Origin: Gemmataceae bacterium
Lineage (GTDB): Bacteria; Planctomycetota; Planctomycetia; Gemmatales; Gemmataceae
Direction: 5' to 3'
DNA: 64,000 nt
Assembly (NCBI GenBank): GCA_009692005.1
Contig: SHZZ01000004.1
Span: forward strand, 78,873-142,872
A program made the position numbers and the translations under genes. The notes beneath the pieces were generated by a model. That model did not search any database and was not told the origin of the DNA. It saw nothing but the letters and a program-made list of their open reading frames with translations. How positions within the stretch are numbered: position 1 is the first letter of the stretch; every line of letters begins with the position of its first letter. Below, in pieces: positions 63,665 through 64,000 of this stretch.

Positions 63665-64000
63665 ATGCCTGCCCCGCGCATCCGCCCTCGCCCTAACGCA
63701 ACCTCCTCTTCGCCGGCCTCGGCCTGACCCTTGGCCTCCTGACCCGGGAAAAAATCACCCGCGCCTTCAGCGAATGGCTGCTCAATAAAACCCAGACCCT
63801 GGCCAACATCCTGGTGAAACAGAAAGCGATCACCCAGGAGCAGAAGTCGATTATTGAAAGTGCGGTGGAATTGCAAATCCAGGTGGATGGCAATGAGGCC
63901 CACGCCCTGGCTTCATTAAAAAACGCCGGTGAAATTGAAAACAGTCTGGCGGAAATTCCCGACTCCGATATTCAGCAACCCCTGGCCGCCATGCAATCGC
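63665..64000 (+). CDS. Ser/Thr kinase N-terminal domain, frameshifted, partial
   Basis: From about 63697 to the window end one frame encodes RNLLFAGLGLTLGLLTREK followed by ITRAFSEWLLNKTQTLANIL and a run of charged helices. This is the helical domain that precedes the kinase domain in many planctomycete Ser/Thr kinases. In this frame a TAA stands directly before the Arg codon and no ATG or GTG is available. The ATG at 63665, with AAGGAG upstream, reads MPAPRIRPRPN in another frame and would join the domain exactly if one base were added near 63696. The gene is therefore either disrupted or affected by a sequencing error. The kinase domain itself is outside the window. Confidence 0.6.

Overview
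The window looks like chromosomal DNA of a planctomycete, most likely from the Gemmata-type lineages. The evidence is gene content: repeated pairs of DUF1549/DUF1553 and DUF1501 proteins, a DUF1592-type and DUF1552 pair, several very large secreted dehydrogenases that end in a c-type heme site (CxxCH), DUF1080 proteins, ceramidase-like secreted hydrolases, and at the right edge the N-terminal helical domain of a planctomycete Ser/Thr kinase. I saw no tRNA, rRNA, CRISPR array or insertion sequence. Species cannot be decided from the sequence alone.

Layout. (1) 1-5598: a truncated MMPL/RND exporter, a metallophosphoesterase, a cobalamin-type radical SAM protein and a secreted trypsin-like protease. 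(2) 5628-10580: a compact type II secretion/type IV pilus-like operon (E ATPase, two F-type platform proteins, two prepilin-like proteins, a K-like protein). It is driven by a sigma70-like promoter whose -10 box lies inside a perfect 10+6+10 inverted repeat. (3) 10577-33370: an oxidative carbohydrate region with five large propeller/HEAT/cytochrome c dehydrogenases, a ceramidase-like hydrolase, a Gfo/Idh/MocA oxidoreductase, DUF1080 (3-keto-glycoside hydrolase family), an SDR dehydrogenase and a DUF5060/DUF4038 glycosidase-like protein. (4) 33378-39077: a polytopic membrane protein, a zinc-ribbon membrane protein with a Lys-rich linker, ArsS (arsenosugar radical SAM) and a second DUF1080 protein. 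(5) 39286-47717: DUF1501 and a ceramidase/LamG protein, then lipase, thioredoxin-like/PDZ protein, AMI1-like amidase and a hypothetical protein, closed by a probable terminator. (6) 47795-63346: a DUF1549/DUF1553-DUF1501 pair, and a five-gene operon joining a second such pair, a heme-motif helical-repeat protein, and a DUF1592-type/DUF1552 pair. (7) 63347-64000: a REP-like palindrome and the frameshifted start of a Ser/Thr kinase gene.

How the genes may work together (inference): region 3 combines the functions needed to oxidise glycosides at C3 and then cleave the 3-keto product, with electrons passed to covalently bound heme. The strongest single observation is at 21827-21837. There the DUF1080 gene ends on a ten-A tract containing an in-frame A AAA AAG slippery heptamer, and the downstream dehydrogenase, which lacks its own signal peptide and Shine-Dalgarno sequence, is open in the -1 frame straight through that tract. 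A -1 frameshift (or transcriptional slippage) would make one secreted hydrolase-dehydrogenase-cytochrome of about 1084 residues. An assembly homopolymer error is the alternative and would mean a plain gene fusion.
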